Notes: generated by a model not told the origin, from the sequence alone. A stretch of DNA of 64,000 nt from Cryomorpha ignava (GCF_010686655.1 NZ_JAAGVY010000022.1:1-64000), one strand, 5' to 3'; positions 1 through 8,611 are shown, counted from the first letter of the stretch. Numbers and translations: made by a program.

Positions 1-225
1 GGTTTTCATGTTCTTGAAAGATGTTTGAGATTATCCTTCTAAGATACTGATTACCAATGCTTTATACTAATTTTTTAACATTTAATTTGCTGATTATCAG
101 CGGGTTATATTTTTGTCATGTACTAAAAAATTATTCATATGATGCGCTTCTTTCAATCTTTGCTATGTACTTAACATTATATCCTGGTTCTCTTTCCAGC
201 GCGAATTCCCTACTGCTACTAATTA
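1..225. other. Gene-poor left edge with a possible minus-strand gene remnant
   Basis: No intact gene is recognised. On the minus strand a short open frame ends at a TAA at 131-133 and reads protein-like text (…EPGYNVKYIAKIERSASYE), with a serine-rich stretch upstream, at about the place where the MITE at 226-370 is inserted. It may be the tail of a decayed gene. A plus-strand frame at 57-269 overlaps it and looks like chance. Confidence 0.3.
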
Positions 226-370
226 GTGTCTGTCCATACAGTCCACTATCTGCGTTGCACTTGTCTTGAAAACAGTCATCCCGCCCCAGCGGGACTCCTT
301 TATTTTCAATCCTACGTGCGCCTTGCTATTGAACTTTATGATCCAGCCACCTGACTCTATTGACAGACTC
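226..370. mobile_element. MITE-like hairpin element, copy 1 (145 bp)
   Basis: The ends form terminal inverted repeats, GTGTCTGTC at 226-234 and GACAGACTC at 362-370. The element is flanked by a perfect 6-bp direct repeat, TAATTA, at 220-225 and 371-376. There is no internal coding capacity. It shares its outer parts with the copies at 470-612 and 13386-13528, but its apical hairpin is different: TCCCGC…GCGGGA instead of TTGAC…GTCAA. A non-autonomous element mobilised by a transposase encoded elsewhere is the most natural reading. The transposase family cannot be named from this window. Confidence 0.85.
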
Positions 371-404
371 TAATTAGGTTGCTACTACTTGAATTCTATA
401 TATC

Positions 405-715
405 TTACTGCAAAAAAGGTTGGCAATCACAAGAAATAAATACACTTATAGAGAACCCAAGTCTATTTAGTGTCTGTCCATAAAGTCCACTATCGGCGTT
501 GCACTTGAATTGAAAACAGTTATTGACAAATGTCAACTCCTTGATTTTCAATTCTGCATGCGCCTTGCTATTGAACTTTATGATCCAGCCACTTGACTCT
601 ATTGACAAACTCTATTTAATCCACTATCCAATTTCAATTCCTTAATAGAACCATTTGATTCAACTTTTACAGTGTGATTTCCCATCTTAGAATCTATTGG
701 AGCTATAATTTTCAT
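405..715 (-). pseudogene. Small unknown gene fragment interrupted by MITE copy 2
   Basis: If the element at 470-612 and one 6-bp target duplicate are removed, the minus strand reads continuously from ATG at 713-715 to TAA at 405-407, giving about 53 residues. The N-terminal part includes KIIAPIDSKMGNHTVKVES and the C-terminal part LGFSISVFISCDCQPFLQ. The junction codons (…GLN-R-LGF…) fall inside the target duplication, so the insertion cut a genuine open frame. The product is not recognised. A further 25-aa frame at 738-815 may be its displaced N-terminus. Confidence 0.55.
470..612. mobile_element. MITE-like hairpin element, copy 2 (143 bp)
   Basis: Terminal inverted repeats are GTGTCTGTC (470-478) and GACAAACTC (604-612). 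The 6-bp target duplication TATTTA is at 464-469 and 613-618. Internal arms pair well: CATAAAGT with ACTTTATG, and GAATTGAAAA with TTTTCAATTC. The apex is TTGAC-AAAT-GTCAA, so a single strand would fold into one long hairpin. It is nearly identical to the copy at 13386-13528, which suggests recent mobility. It has the same orientation as copy 1, which lies about 100 bp away. Confidence 0.9.
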
Positions 716-737
716 TTGAACAAAATCTGAACTCAGT

Positions 738-815
738 TTATTTTAATTCTTGCCTCCAGAATGCGCCTATAATAAGTGTTGCTGACACAAAGATTACTGT
801 AATTATTGTCATCAT
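738..815 (-). CDS. Possible 25-aa hydrophobic peptide or N-terminal remnant
   Basis: The minus-strand frame begins with two ATG codons (810-815) and encodes MMTIITVIFVSATLIIGAFW followed by RQELK and TAA. It looks like a signal peptide or a single membrane segment. It lies 22 bp upstream of the MITE-interrupted frame at 405-715 and could once have been the leader of that protein, now separated by a frameshift. It could also be spurious. Confidence 0.3.
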   Translation of the reverse strand: MMTIITVIFVSATLIIGAFWRQELK

Positions 816-896
816 TCTTATTTCAATTTTAAGTAGTTCATCCTTTCATTAATGGCTGGTTTTAAGGGTGTTTAAATTATGCCATGCAAACCTTTT

Positions 897-1892
897 TTAC
901 AATACCAACTCAACAAAAATAGGAAAATGGTCTGAACCCATTTCTGGCAGGCGCTCCAATGTTTTTAATCGGAATTCATCAGTTACAAAAACATGATCTA
1001 ATGGCCACCTATTTAAAATGTTCGTTGCATTGTAACTGTTATAAAATCCTCTTCCTACCCTAACATCATAAAGTATGCTTTCAGTTCCGGTCAATTCATC
1101 AACATATGACCAAACCACATCATTAAAATCTCCTGCCACGATGGTCGGAAACTTTCTACCTTTGATTTTCTTTCCCAATTTCTTTAAAGCATCTTCCTTC
1201 TGACCTTCATTATCTGGTAAATTTTTAAAATGTGTAGGTGGGACAGGATGTAGAGAATGAAAGCTGATATACTTACCCCCAGAAAGAATAATTGTACTCT
1301 CAAAAGAAGGCACATTTTCATTTTGTAAATAATCAACTTCTACTTTTTCTATCGGGAACTTACTGAAAATAACCATTCCGTAGGTAACGTTGTTGATTGT
1401 ATGTTGGGAATAAGGATAATCATTTTCAAGAACTTTAAGTTGTTTGTCCCACCATTCATTTACCTCCATGGCCAAGATCAAATCAGGTTGTTTAATTTCA
1501 ATCAAATTGATGAATAGTTGAGCACTTTTATTGGACATTTTCACATTAGCTATTAATAGGCTTAATTGGGCATCATTTGGTTTTATTTCCTCTACTGAAG
1601 GAACTTCAACAGAAACCAAAGGTGTATAATTGATAAGATAAGAACCATTTATAACCATGCCCATTAAAAGTACACCGATGAACATATAATCATACCATCG
1701 CCAACGCCTTATCAATATAACTAGTATTGCAAGACAAATAAAGGATGCGATGAAAAACTGGATGCGCGGAAAATCAAGCATTTTTAAGTAAAGACTTTCG
1801 GTATTTCTCAAGATGGAAAATATTGAACATAATGCCAAAATCAATGCTATCACGATAATGACGATATACAGAACCTTCCTTGTTTTTTTCAT
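897..1892 (-). CDS. Membrane-anchored endonuclease/exonuclease/phosphatase (EEP) family protein
   Basis: This 331-aa protein has three N-terminal membrane segments (about residues 8-27, 43-61 and 68-90) followed by an EEP domain. EEP catalytic motifs are visible: the metal-binding Glu in ILAMEVNEWW, the GDFND motif, and the C-terminal SDHFPIF motif with the catalytic Asp-His pair. The family hydrolyses phosphodiester bonds in DNA, RNA, lipids or phosphoesters. The catalytic domain probably lies in the periplasm or at the inner membrane, and the substrate cannot be predicted. It is the first intact gene inside the MITE-bounded region and is about 180 bp from the DUF421 gene upstream. Confidence 0.85.
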   Translation of the reverse strand: MKKTRKVLYIVIIVIALILALCSIFSILRNTESLYLKMLDFPRIQFFIASFICLAILVILIRRWRWYDYMFIGVLLMGMVINGSYLINYTPLVSVEVPSVEEIKPNDAQLSLLIANVKMSNKSAQLFINLIEIKQPDLILAMEVNEWWDKQLKVLENDYPYSQHTINNVTYGMVIFSKFPIEKVEVDYLQNENVPSFESTIILSGGKYISFHSLHPVPPTHFKNLPDNEGQKEDALKKLGKKIKGRKFPTIVAGDFNDVVWSYVDELTGTESILYDVRVGRGFYNSYNATNILNRWPLDHVFVTDEFRLKTLERLPEMGSDHFPIFVELVL

Positions 1893-2074
1893 CCTCTTAA
1901 AGGTACTTAAAAATTGATTCCTTCATCTTTATTTTAGTTGTTGCTCAAATAGCTTTAGACAAATGGTATATGAATAAAACGAACAGTAAAAGAAAGATAG
2001 GCTAGATAGAAGTATTCGGTTTTCAGTCTAACCACAGGCCCTATTTTTAAGATAGTAATACATGGACAATAATT

Positions 2075-2605
2075 CTATGGTTTTATTCTTACACCTGAAA
2101 GTAATTTTTTGTCGAATCTTTCATTTTTATCGCTATCGGCGGAATGAAGCACCGAGATATCTCCCGTAGATTCGAGTACAACGGCAAAGACTTGGTCATA
2201 GTTAAGTACATTGGCCTCTCGTAGTTTAGCAATTACTTGATCCTCTTCTATTCGTGCATATTTTAAATTCTCATGCAAAATCGTATTGCCATCCATAAGA
2301 AGTAAAGGTGCGTTGGAAATAGTTCTACTTAGTGATGGAAATTTTTTTTGTAGGAAAGAAAAAGTCATCGCTAAAAACAGAAGGCCTGCAATTGCAATAG
2401 ATCCATGAGCCAATGATGTAGATGAGGTAAGGGTGGAAGAAATAATACTGCCAATAGCCACGGTAAAAGCAAAATCATAAGCTGTAAATTTTGCAAAGGC
2501 TCTAAGACCCACGATTCTGGTCAATATTATTATGACCACAAAAATAATGACACACCCAACTAAGGTCTGAAAAAGCGGGTCGTTGCTACTATATATCCAA
2601 TCCAT
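2075..2605 (-). CDS. DUF421 (YetF-like) membrane protein
   Basis: This 176-aa protein has about three membrane helices in its first 90 residues, then a small cytoplasmic domain with the DUF421 hallmarks: a TxxDFxxxxxxGSI-type segment (AYDFAFTVAIGSIISSTL), a PLLLMDGN stretch, and the LREANVLNYDQVFAVVLES stretch ending in GDISVL. The function of DUF421 proteins is unknown; some are linked to spore or envelope stress in Firmicutes. It is a paralogue of the protein at 19864-20448, with very similar motif order. It appears to be transcribed alone. Confidence 0.85.
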   Translation of the reverse strand: MDWIYSSNDPLFQTLVGCVIIFVVIIILTRIVGLRAFAKFTAYDFAFTVAIGSIISSTLTSSTSLAHGSIAIAGLLFLAMTFSFLQKKFPSLSRTISNAPLLLMDGNTILHENLKYARIEEDQVIAKLREANVLNYDQVFAVVLESTGDISVLHSADSDKNERFDKKLLSGVRIKP

Positions 2606-3027
2606 ATTGCTTATTTAATTGGTTAATTTTTAAACTATATACAACGTATCGGCATCGATCAAGCAGGGGGAATTTCATCTCAAGCTTCTCAAATCTAGCG
2701 CACTGACGGCTAAACGGACTACGAGAACACTTGAAAAGATTGGAACCCAAGGTCGTGAAATTGCCTTACTTAGTTGCCATCAAAAAGCGCTTATATTACA
2801 AGTCTAAACTACTATATTTATTTCAGAAAATCGCCAAAGCTTTAGCCAGGTTATAAATTGCTTCCTGACTGTTGCTAAGCATTTATAGGATCTATTAATG
2901 CTATTTTTGAAACGCTTTTATCATCTTCTGGCTCACTTAAAATGTCAATGCGGTATGTTGAGGAAAAAGTACTCGCGAGCGACGAATATTGGGCTATTGT
3001 CAGTAATTATTTATTCGATTTGTTTTT
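2606..3027. other. 422-bp gene-free stretch
   Basis: No credible gene, RNA or terminator is visible here. Short frames do not resemble known proteins. The stretch separates the start of the DUF421 gene from the end of the DUF1622 fragment and lies in the decayed accessory zone, so it may be remnant DNA. Confidence 0.4.
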
Positions 3028-3315
3028 TCACTTATCTTTTTTAGAATTCTCTATTTTAAATTTTTGCCAGCGAAACTCTCCTTCTAGCTCAACTTGGAGT
3101 GAAAGGCTTAAAAATGTTCTAATAAGAACAATTAAACCCAGTATTGAAACTGATTTTAAGGAAGGTTCAGTAACAACTGTTGCCATTATATCGGCTGCGA
3201 TTAATATTTCTAAGCCGAGAAGCATGGATTTCCCAACCGCCTGTCGAAGTTCTATATAAGTAATAGGGTTTTTACTTTTTAATAGAAAGATAAATTTACC
3301 AGGCGAGCTACTCAA
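3028..3315 (-). pseudogene. DUF1622 membrane protein, N-terminally truncated
   Basis: The frame encodes about 95 residues with the conserved DUF1622 core: YIELRQAVGKSMLLGLEILI, then AADIMATVV, then LGLIVLIRTFLSLSLQVELEG. Family members normally carry an additional membrane helix before this core (about 115-130 aa in all). Here a TGA lies directly upstream of the only available start, a TTG at 3313-3315, and the upstream 55 bp up to the next gene encode nothing like that helix. I infer a 5'-truncated copy. A short functional version starting at TTG cannot be excluded. Confidence 0.6.
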
Positions 3316-3370
3316 TCAATGTAATGCTGGCCAATGGCGCCTGAAATAGCCAGCGCCAATTTTCGCAATA

Positions 3371-4975
3371 CTATTTCTGTCTTTTAAACAGTGACAACTC
3401 CCTGATTACCGCGCGGCTTTCAAACCCTCCTGCAAGTGCGCCGGTAGTTACCCCCACAGTACTAATGAATGCAGCCAGGCGTATCAAATCGGTTAATTCA
3501 ACTGCCTGCTTATTTAAGGTAGGCCAGGTTTGTATCAGGTCTCCCGGGAACACATAGAGTTCCATAAACAACATCAGCAAACCGACCATTAAAAAAAGGC
3601 CGATGCAAGCAAGGAATATGCTTAGGTATATAGTTGTATTTGCTACGGCAAGATGTTCTGTCAGAATTCTTTTTTCTTTCCGCGGTAAGAAAAGTGATTG
3701 TATTGTAACGAGATAAAAGCTGGCACCCATAATACTCATTACCGCAAACATGATGGCAACAGAATTGGGCATATTTATCCCTACATCCCATATCTCTGCA
3801 GTGAATAGTAGGATAAATGAAGGACTTACGGCTGCGGTTACCAGCTTTGGAAGCGACAGAGGAAGCAAGATCGCCCTATTTCTTAAAATGGGTTTGATTA
3901 GTTGTTTGGGATGACGAAATGCCATTAACAAATGAAACATAAAACTCTCCAGTCCATTGCCGCCGCGTAACTCCCGTTCAGGCAGGCGCTCGTTATTCTT
4001 ATGTAACCTATCTATCTCTGCTTGCGTGAAAGCAGGCACCGATTTGCGATCTGGTATGAACTCGAAAGTAGACATAATTTTAGAACGACCTTTCTTTGTG
4101 CGGCTTAGTTCCAGGATCTCTCCTACCAAGTGCAAGAATAGTGCAGCCGCATTATACCTTACCGATTCATCGTTCAATGAAAGCATCGGCTGTTTTCTCC
4201 CAGTAGTCACCAATTTTCGAGTGGATATCATGGCGATTCGGGCTACGCTAGATGTGAAACCAGCGTCAACCCTGTTTTTTACGGTTGCCAAGGCAACATC
4301 TGTTATTACCAGCATCATATCATAGGGCCCTTCGGCCATTCGGAGGCTAGTATCATCCAGAAAATCTGAAGGTCGCCTGGCTTTATCAGTGGCCAACTGT
4401 GATGGATCTGTGATATCGAAGCTCCACGGGATACCGGTAGCAGCCTGCAATGGAGACATTACATCTAATATTAACTGCTCGGCAAACTGCTTTAATTCTT
4501 CCTTCGACTCCTTTTTACTGTATTCAATTAATATCCCGATATTCATTTCAGGCTCTGGTTGCGGGCCTTTCGCTTCCTTTAATGCTGTTAAAAATCGGCG
4601 TCCTGAAGTTAATGAGCGCAACACATTTGTAGAAGAAATGAAACTCGCCGAACGCAAAATCCGAATGGCGTTAAGCAACCGAAATACTCTAAATGCAGGA
4701 ATTATTAATGCGAGCAGCGTAATCCAGTTTTGTTTTATGTATGTCCATTTGCTAGCCGCCAGGTATAGCTTTAAAATATATTCAAAAATAAAAATGCCCC
4801 AGATGATGTAAAATATCGTGTTCTGGATCTGGCCCAATCCTTTCACCAGATCTACAATAAGCAAGTAAAGCCAAAGGAGTGACAAAATAAACATTGGAAT
4901 TTCAAGCCCTGCTTCGAGTTTGTACAATGCCCTGTACTTTTTGCGCTTATAAGAAAGTTTGTGCGTGTTTTGCAT
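3371..4975 (-). CDS. Large membrane protein: voltage-sensor-like N-terminus, possible degenerate metzincin domain, C-terminal TM region
   Basis: This is a 534-aa protein. Residues 22-110 contain four hydrophobic segments ending in an S4-like helix, FRVFRLLNAIRILR, with regularly spaced arginines, as in voltage-gated cation channel sensor domains. Residues 145-330 form a soluble domain with HLVGEILEL (H282, G285, E286) followed 10 residues later by IMSTF. The spacing resembles the metzincin HExGHxLGL and Met-turn, but the catalytic Glu and the other His ligands are missing. At least three more membrane helices follow (about 378-530). Function unknown. The start is 55 bp upstream of the DUF1622 fragment's region. 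The domain reading is inference from motif spacing. Confidence 0.6.
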   Translation of the reverse strand: MQNTHKLSYKRKKYRALYKLEAGLEIPMFILSLLWLYLLIVDLVKGLGQIQNTIFYIIWGIFIFEYILKLYLAASKWTYIKQNWITLLALIIPAFRVFRLLNAIRILRSASFISSTNVLRSLTSGRRFLTALKEAKGPQPEPEMNIGILIEYSKKESKEELKQFAEQLILDVMSPLQAATGIPWSFDITDPSQLATDKARRPSDFLDDTSLRMAEGPYDMMLVITDVALATVKNRVDAGFTSSVARIAMISTRKLVTTGRKQPMLSLNDESVRYNAAALFLHLVGEILELSRTKKGRSKIMSTFEFIPDRKSVPAFTQAEIDRLHKNNERLPERELRGGNGLESFMFHLLMAFRHPKQLIKPILRNRAILLPLSLPKLVTAAVSPSFILLFTAEIWDVGINMPNSVAIMFAVMSIMGASFYLVTIQSLFLPRKEKRILTEHLAVANTTIYLSIFLACIGLFLMVGLLMLFMELYVFPGDLIQTWPTLNKQAVELTDLIRLAAFISTVGVTTGALAGGFESRAVIRELSLFKRQK

Positions 4976-5104
4976 ATTTACAAGCTTTTAGCTCTACGGA
5001 GTCTCATTAAGAAAATACCGTAGAAAACTGGGTGAACAATCTTTAGGGTTCTGAAAATTTCCATGAGTTTATCGTAAGAAAACACAAAATCCAAACGTCT
5101 GATT

Positions 5105-5476
5105 TTATCCATCTCGGAAATTGGTGATTAGTGGGGTTACATTCGGATTAAAACCTTCATGAGAAAGTGGAAAAATTTCCTTGTCGAAATAAGTCCATGT
5201 TTTTAGGTCAACCGTCATATATTTAGTGGTATCAACAAATGTCCAACCGTTCTTTGATGCGAATTGAATAATTCTTTCAATGTCAAAAGTTCCTTGTTTC
5301 TCACTTTTCCAGAACATTGCGCGCTGACCGCCCCAAGGTTCTTGGTCGGTCAATTGCTTTATTTTGTTATTCTTATCGAAGTCAGTCCAAAAAACCACTA
5401 GCATTGTCTTATTACAAGAAATTAGCAATATTGTCTCAAATGTTATTATGGCTGCCTGTTTTGTCATTTTTTGCAT
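5105..5476 (-). CDS. Hypothetical probable lipoprotein
   Basis: The frame opens at 5518, but I prefer the ATG at 5474-5476 (or 5467), which gives a short hydrophobic leader ending in LLISC, a passable lipobox. The mature part is tryptophan- and aromatic-rich (WTDFDKN, WGGQRAMFW, NGWTFVD, LKTWTYFD). No family is recognised. It follows the BatD-like gene by about 70 bp on the same strand and the two may be co-transcribed. Confidence 0.5.
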   Translation of the reverse strand: MQKMTKQAAIITFETILLISCNKTMLVVFWTDFDKNNKIKQLTDQEPWGGQRAMFWKSEKQGTFDIERIIQFASKNGWTFVDTTKYMTVDLKTWTYFDKEIFPLSHEGFNPNVTPLITNFRDG

Positions 5477-5543
5477 TGGGCAAAACGGCAACTGTATGGT
5501 ACGTGTCCCGTAGGGCATGCACTATACAGAATGTTGTGAGAAG

Positions 5544-6113
5544 TTATTCTACTTTTTTAATCTTATTTATCTCTTTAAGATTAAGTAGACGAATGAATAC
5601 CCATTCGCTGTTTTCAAATTTCTCAATGAATCCTGTTTCCTCATGAAAAGATATTCTGATAGTACCTTCAGGTTTCGAAGAATCAAATACCAGTCTTTCA
5701 AGTTTAATTCTGCTTTCTTTCTTATCGGATGGTACAACCGTTAGAAAGATATTCTCACAAGGAATAATGGATTCGTTCAGATATGCCGATATGCATTCCA
5801 TTTTAAAGCTTCCGACATTAAGAGGTCTTAATTTATATATGTATTCCGTTTCTGAAGTCTTCAGACCGTCTGCAAACCTTATTTGCTTGAGCTTTTGGGG
5901 ACCAAATGAAACCGCAAAGTTTTTGAAGTTGGGAAAACTTACGGAGTCTGGCTCGAAATCGATTTTTATGGATACTTTAATTAATTCGTCCACTCCTATG
6001 GTATCTTTTTCTAATTCTACTCGAACCGATTGAGCGTTCATTCTCAAGACAGCCATGAGAAGTATGAGAAAAGTCAGCGAAACCCGCAGAGTGAAATGAA
6101 AATGGTCATTCAT
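5544..6113 (-). CDS. BatD-like (oxygen tolerance) N-terminal domain protein
   Basis: This 189-aa protein has a signal peptide ending near RMNAQS. It then has one Ig-like domain matching the start of BatD proteins: VRVELEKDTIGVDELIKVSI, then FPNFKNFAVSFGPQ, then YIYKLRPLNVGSFKM. Full BatD proteins are 400-600 aa with several repeats and a membrane anchor, so this is a short, single-domain relative, probably periplasmic. No Bat operon partners (MoxR, VWA proteins) are nearby. The adjacent lipoprotein gene may be its partner. Confidence 0.6.
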   Translation of the reverse strand: MNDHFHFTLRVSLTFLILLMAVLRMNAQSVRVELEKDTIGVDELIKVSIKIDFEPDSVSFPNFKNFAVSFGPQKLKQIRFADGLKTSETEYIYKLRPLNVGSFKMECISAYLNESIIPCENIFLTVVPSDKKESRIKLERLVFDSSKPEGTIRISFHEETGFIEKFENSEWVFIRLLNLKEINKIKKVE

Positions 6114-6178
6114 GTTAGAATTTTTTGTTGATAAGAATTAGTAGTTATTCAAATACTCAAATTGCTCACAACATTCCG

Positions 6179-6262
6179 ATAAGCGTACATGTACGCTTAT
6201 TTCCGCATTGGACGTAACCTCTGTGACCCTTTCGCACCCCAAGTTTAATCAAAAAACCCAAA
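6179..6262 (-). repeat. Intergenic hairpin plus conserved 30-bp core, copy a
   Basis: A perfect 22-bp palindrome occupies 6179-6200 (arm ATAAGCGTACA). It is followed at 6233-6262 by a 30-bp core (starts CGCACCCCAAG, ends AAACCCAAA) that is identical to 13253-13282 and related to 9103-9130. Each copy lies about 110-170 bp upstream of a minus-strand gene in the accessory zone. The element could be a cassette-boundary or regulatory repeat; its function is unknown. Confidence 0.7.
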
Positions 6263-6305
6263 TGATTAAAACTTACTACACAGTTATTAGCATCAATCTT
6301 CCACT

Positions 6306-7757
6306 CTACAGTACAATCGCAGCTATCTCATCTACTAGAGCCGCCATATTATAATACGCATTGTTGGATAGGAAAATAATCGTTTTATCAGAATCTGGCA
6401 TGCGCATGATCAGTGTTGAATAACCCGGCCAACTCCCCGTGTGATATTCTAAGTCTTGAATATTATCGCCTTGCGTTAGAAAGACTCCATACCCATAATT
6501 CGTTGGTTTGCCATTTTTTAAAACATATGGGGTATTCATCCTCTTTGTTGATTCTTCGCTAAGAATTGCATTCTGCTTTAATCCGTCATTCCATTTCTGC
6601 AAATCCAAAATAGAAGAGCTTACGCCATCGTCGCCCGTAATACCATCCATAAACGACACATAATCATACCTGGATAAGCTATCAGGCAATACAAATTTAT
6701 TTCTTTGAGCCGAAAATACATGTCCACTTGCATAATTTGAAAGTGAATCCTTTTGAATTCTTCTGTGGTACACAATCGACTGATCCATGTTTAAGGGCAT
6801 AAAAATATTTTCTTTTAAGAAGGCACCGTAAGTTTGATTGGAGATCTTTTGAATAATACTTGAAAGCACTACGTAGCCCGTGTTTGAGTAATCCCATCGA
6901 TCACCAGAATTGAATAATAATTCAGGTTTCTGTTCAGCAAATAAGGTCAGTATGTCTTCGTTTGTGGCAAATTTTGAATGATCCCAATGTTTTTTCAATA
7001 AGGCCATATAATCAGGAAGGCCGGAAGTGTGCGTTAGTAATTGTTCAATGGTAATTTCAGGATAGGGAAAATTAGGCAAGTATTTGCGAACCTGATCGCT
7101 GCAATTTAATTTACCCCTTTCTTGCAGTTGCATGATGGCCAACGCGGTAAATTGCTTTGAACACGACGCAAGTAAAAAAAGTGAACTGTCATTGAGTGCC
7201 AGTGAATCTTGGAAGTTCAGGTAGCCGACATTCTTTTTATATAAAATGCTATCACCACTGGAAACCAAAATGCAGCCATTAAAGCTATATTGACCAGTGG
7301 AGCGAATTGTTTTTTGTACAACAGAATCAATTTGATGTGCATCATCCTTGTGGTTTTTCAATTCTCCGGTGTTTCGATATACAAATGTGGGGTAACCAAA
7401 TCCCATTCCTTGAAGTTTGCCTTTTTCATTGAAGATGAACTGCATAAATGTCCTTTTGCTTGCAAATGCGGGGGTAGTCAATTGTGCAGTAGCACTATAC
7501 TTAGATGTGAAAATGATAGTGTCTATTACTACTTGTCCGTATTTCTGGGTAAACGGCAAGTATTCTTGTTCGAGTTTTTTTTGTCTGATTAGTACCTTTC
7601 CGATGAGCCCCCATGACTTTTTCACCACTTTATAATCCGAATTGTTTATCCCTTCAACAACTGCTTCTACAGAGTTTATGTGGTTTTCATAGTTTTGAGA
7701 ATAGCCATTTAGTTTTAACACAAATAAAAAAATGAAGACTGCAAATAATCTAAGCAT
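6306..7757 (-). CDS. Serine hydrolase, beta-lactamase class C / penicillin-binding family
   Basis: This 483-aa protein has a signal peptide (cleavage near NGYSQ) and an N-terminal ~110-residue domain (24-135) of the small alpha+beta type often placed before such hydrolases. The S12-type catalytic domain follows, with S198-C-S-K201 (SxxK), Y290-S-N292 (YxN) and a late YHTGSWPG stretch in the position of the third (KTG/HxG) motif. It probably acts in the periplasm as an esterase or D-peptidase on an unknown substrate. It lies 11 bp downstream of an AraC-type regulator on the same strand, so the pair likely forms one operon. Confidence 0.85.
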   Translation of the reverse strand: MLRLFAVFIFLFVLKLNGYSQNYENHINSVEAVVEGINNSDYKVVKKSWGLIGKVLIRQKKLEQEYLPFTQKYGQVVIDTIIFTSKYSATAQLTTPAFASKRTFMQFIFNEKGKLQGMGFGYPTFVYRNTGELKNHKDDAHQIDSVVQKTIRSTGQYSFNGCILVSSGDSILYKKNVGYLNFQDSLALNDSSLFLLASCSKQFTALAIMQLQERGKLNCSDQVRKYLPNFPYPEITIEQLLTHTSGLPDYMALLKKHWDHSKFATNEDILTLFAEQKPELLFNSGDRWDYSNTGYVVLSSIIQKISNQTYGAFLKENIFMPLNMDQSIVYHRRIQKDSLSNYASGHVFSAQRNKFVLPDSLSRYDYVSFMDGITGDDGVSSSILDLQKWNDGLKQNAILSEESTKRMNTPYVLKNGKPTNYGYGVFLTQGDNIQDLEYHTGSWPGYSTLIMRMPDSDKTIIFLSNNAYYNMAALVDEIAAIVL

Positions 7758-7768
7758 GAGGTAAATTT

Positions 7769-8611
7769 TTAGTGAGAAGTTTCATCAAAAATATCACCAT
7801 TCCATCTTTTAGAATTGTAAAAATCGAACGTTAGGTCTTTATTATCAAAATATTTTTTTGGGGTCATGTGCATCGTACTTTTGAAGTCATGAATAAAATG
7901 TGCCTGATCGAAATAACCATTGTTAAATGCAATATCCTGCAAATTGATAGATAGGTTAGGCTGGATTGAACTTAATGTTTTATTGATTCTGATTATTTGA
8001 ATCATCTCTTTGGTTGACCTACCAAGTCCAGAGAGACACAAATTTCGCAATGTATTTGATGATACATTTAATTCTTCACAAAGACTATCCACACGGTTTG
8101 TTTCAGCCGAATAAATACGACGCATAACATGCAGCACCCGCTGATCATACTTATTCCGAATATGTGCCAGGATAAATTCTTCGATTGCCTGAATAATTAA
8201 ACGATCGTTATCGCAGGTAAGCAGCTCTTCTTGCAGTTTATCGACTGCTGATGCCTTAAAAATCTCCTTTGTGTTCAGGTGGGGACAATTTACAATGTCA
8301 CTCATTGGATTTGACACCAGTAAATGGAAAAAAAATGGCTTGAACCCTATGGCAATTTCTCTAAAATTAGGGCTGATTTTAATTAAATCTGGTTTTTTTA
8401 TTAGTCCGTAAATGCAAGATTCCGGCGCTTTGTTCCAGCCTTGATTTTCTTTGAGGTGAGAATCACCCTCTAAAAAAAAAGCAATTCCAATTATTCCATT
8501 TGGCGCTGTGGTATATCTTTTCTCTGTAAGTCCATTTTTTAACTCATACACGTCATAAAGCACTTCGCTTAGCAAAGTGGAGTGGTTATGTTGTATCAGT
8601 CTGTAATGCAT
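7769..8611 (-). CDS. AraC family transcriptional regulator
   Basis: This 280-aa protein has a C-terminal AraC/XylS double helix-turn-helix: first helix pair around LCEELNVSSNTLRNLCLSGL, second around LQDIAFNNGYFDQAHFIHDF, then the characteristic MTPKKYF ending. The N-terminal ~150 residues form a DUF6597-like sensor/dimerisation region (starts MHYRLIQHNHSTLLSEVLYD). It probably controls its own operon with the serine hydrolase immediately downstream. The ligand is unknown. Confidence 0.85.
   Translation of the reverse strand: MHYRLIQHNHSTLLSEVLYDVYELKNGLTEKRYTTAPNGIIGIAFFLEGDSHLKENQGWNKAPESCIYGLIKKPDLIKISPNFREIAIGFKPFFFHLLVSNPMSDIVNCPHLNTKEIFKASAVDKLQEELLTCDNDRLIIQAIEEFILAHIRNKYDQRVLHVMRRIYSAETNRVDSLCEELNVSSNTLRNLCLSGLGRSTKEMIQIIRINKTLSSIQPNLSINLQDIAFNNGYFDQAHFIHDFKSTMHMTPKKYFDNKDLTFDFYNSKRWNGDIFDETSH

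Noticed and set aside
57-269. 70-aa plus-strand open frame at the left edge
   Set aside because: It runs into the MITE, has no family resemblance, and overlaps a more protein-like minus-strand frame.
226-370. MITE copies as attC sites or REP sequences
   Set aside because: Exact 6-bp duplications that differ at each locus point to transposition, not to cassette recombination or REP spread.
405-608. 67-aa minus-strand open frame as a gene
   Set aside because: Most of it is MITE sequence; only the last ~21 residues belong to the interrupted gene.
2942-3259. 105-aa plus-strand frame
   Set aside because: It is antisense to the DUF1622 core, which has clear family motifs.
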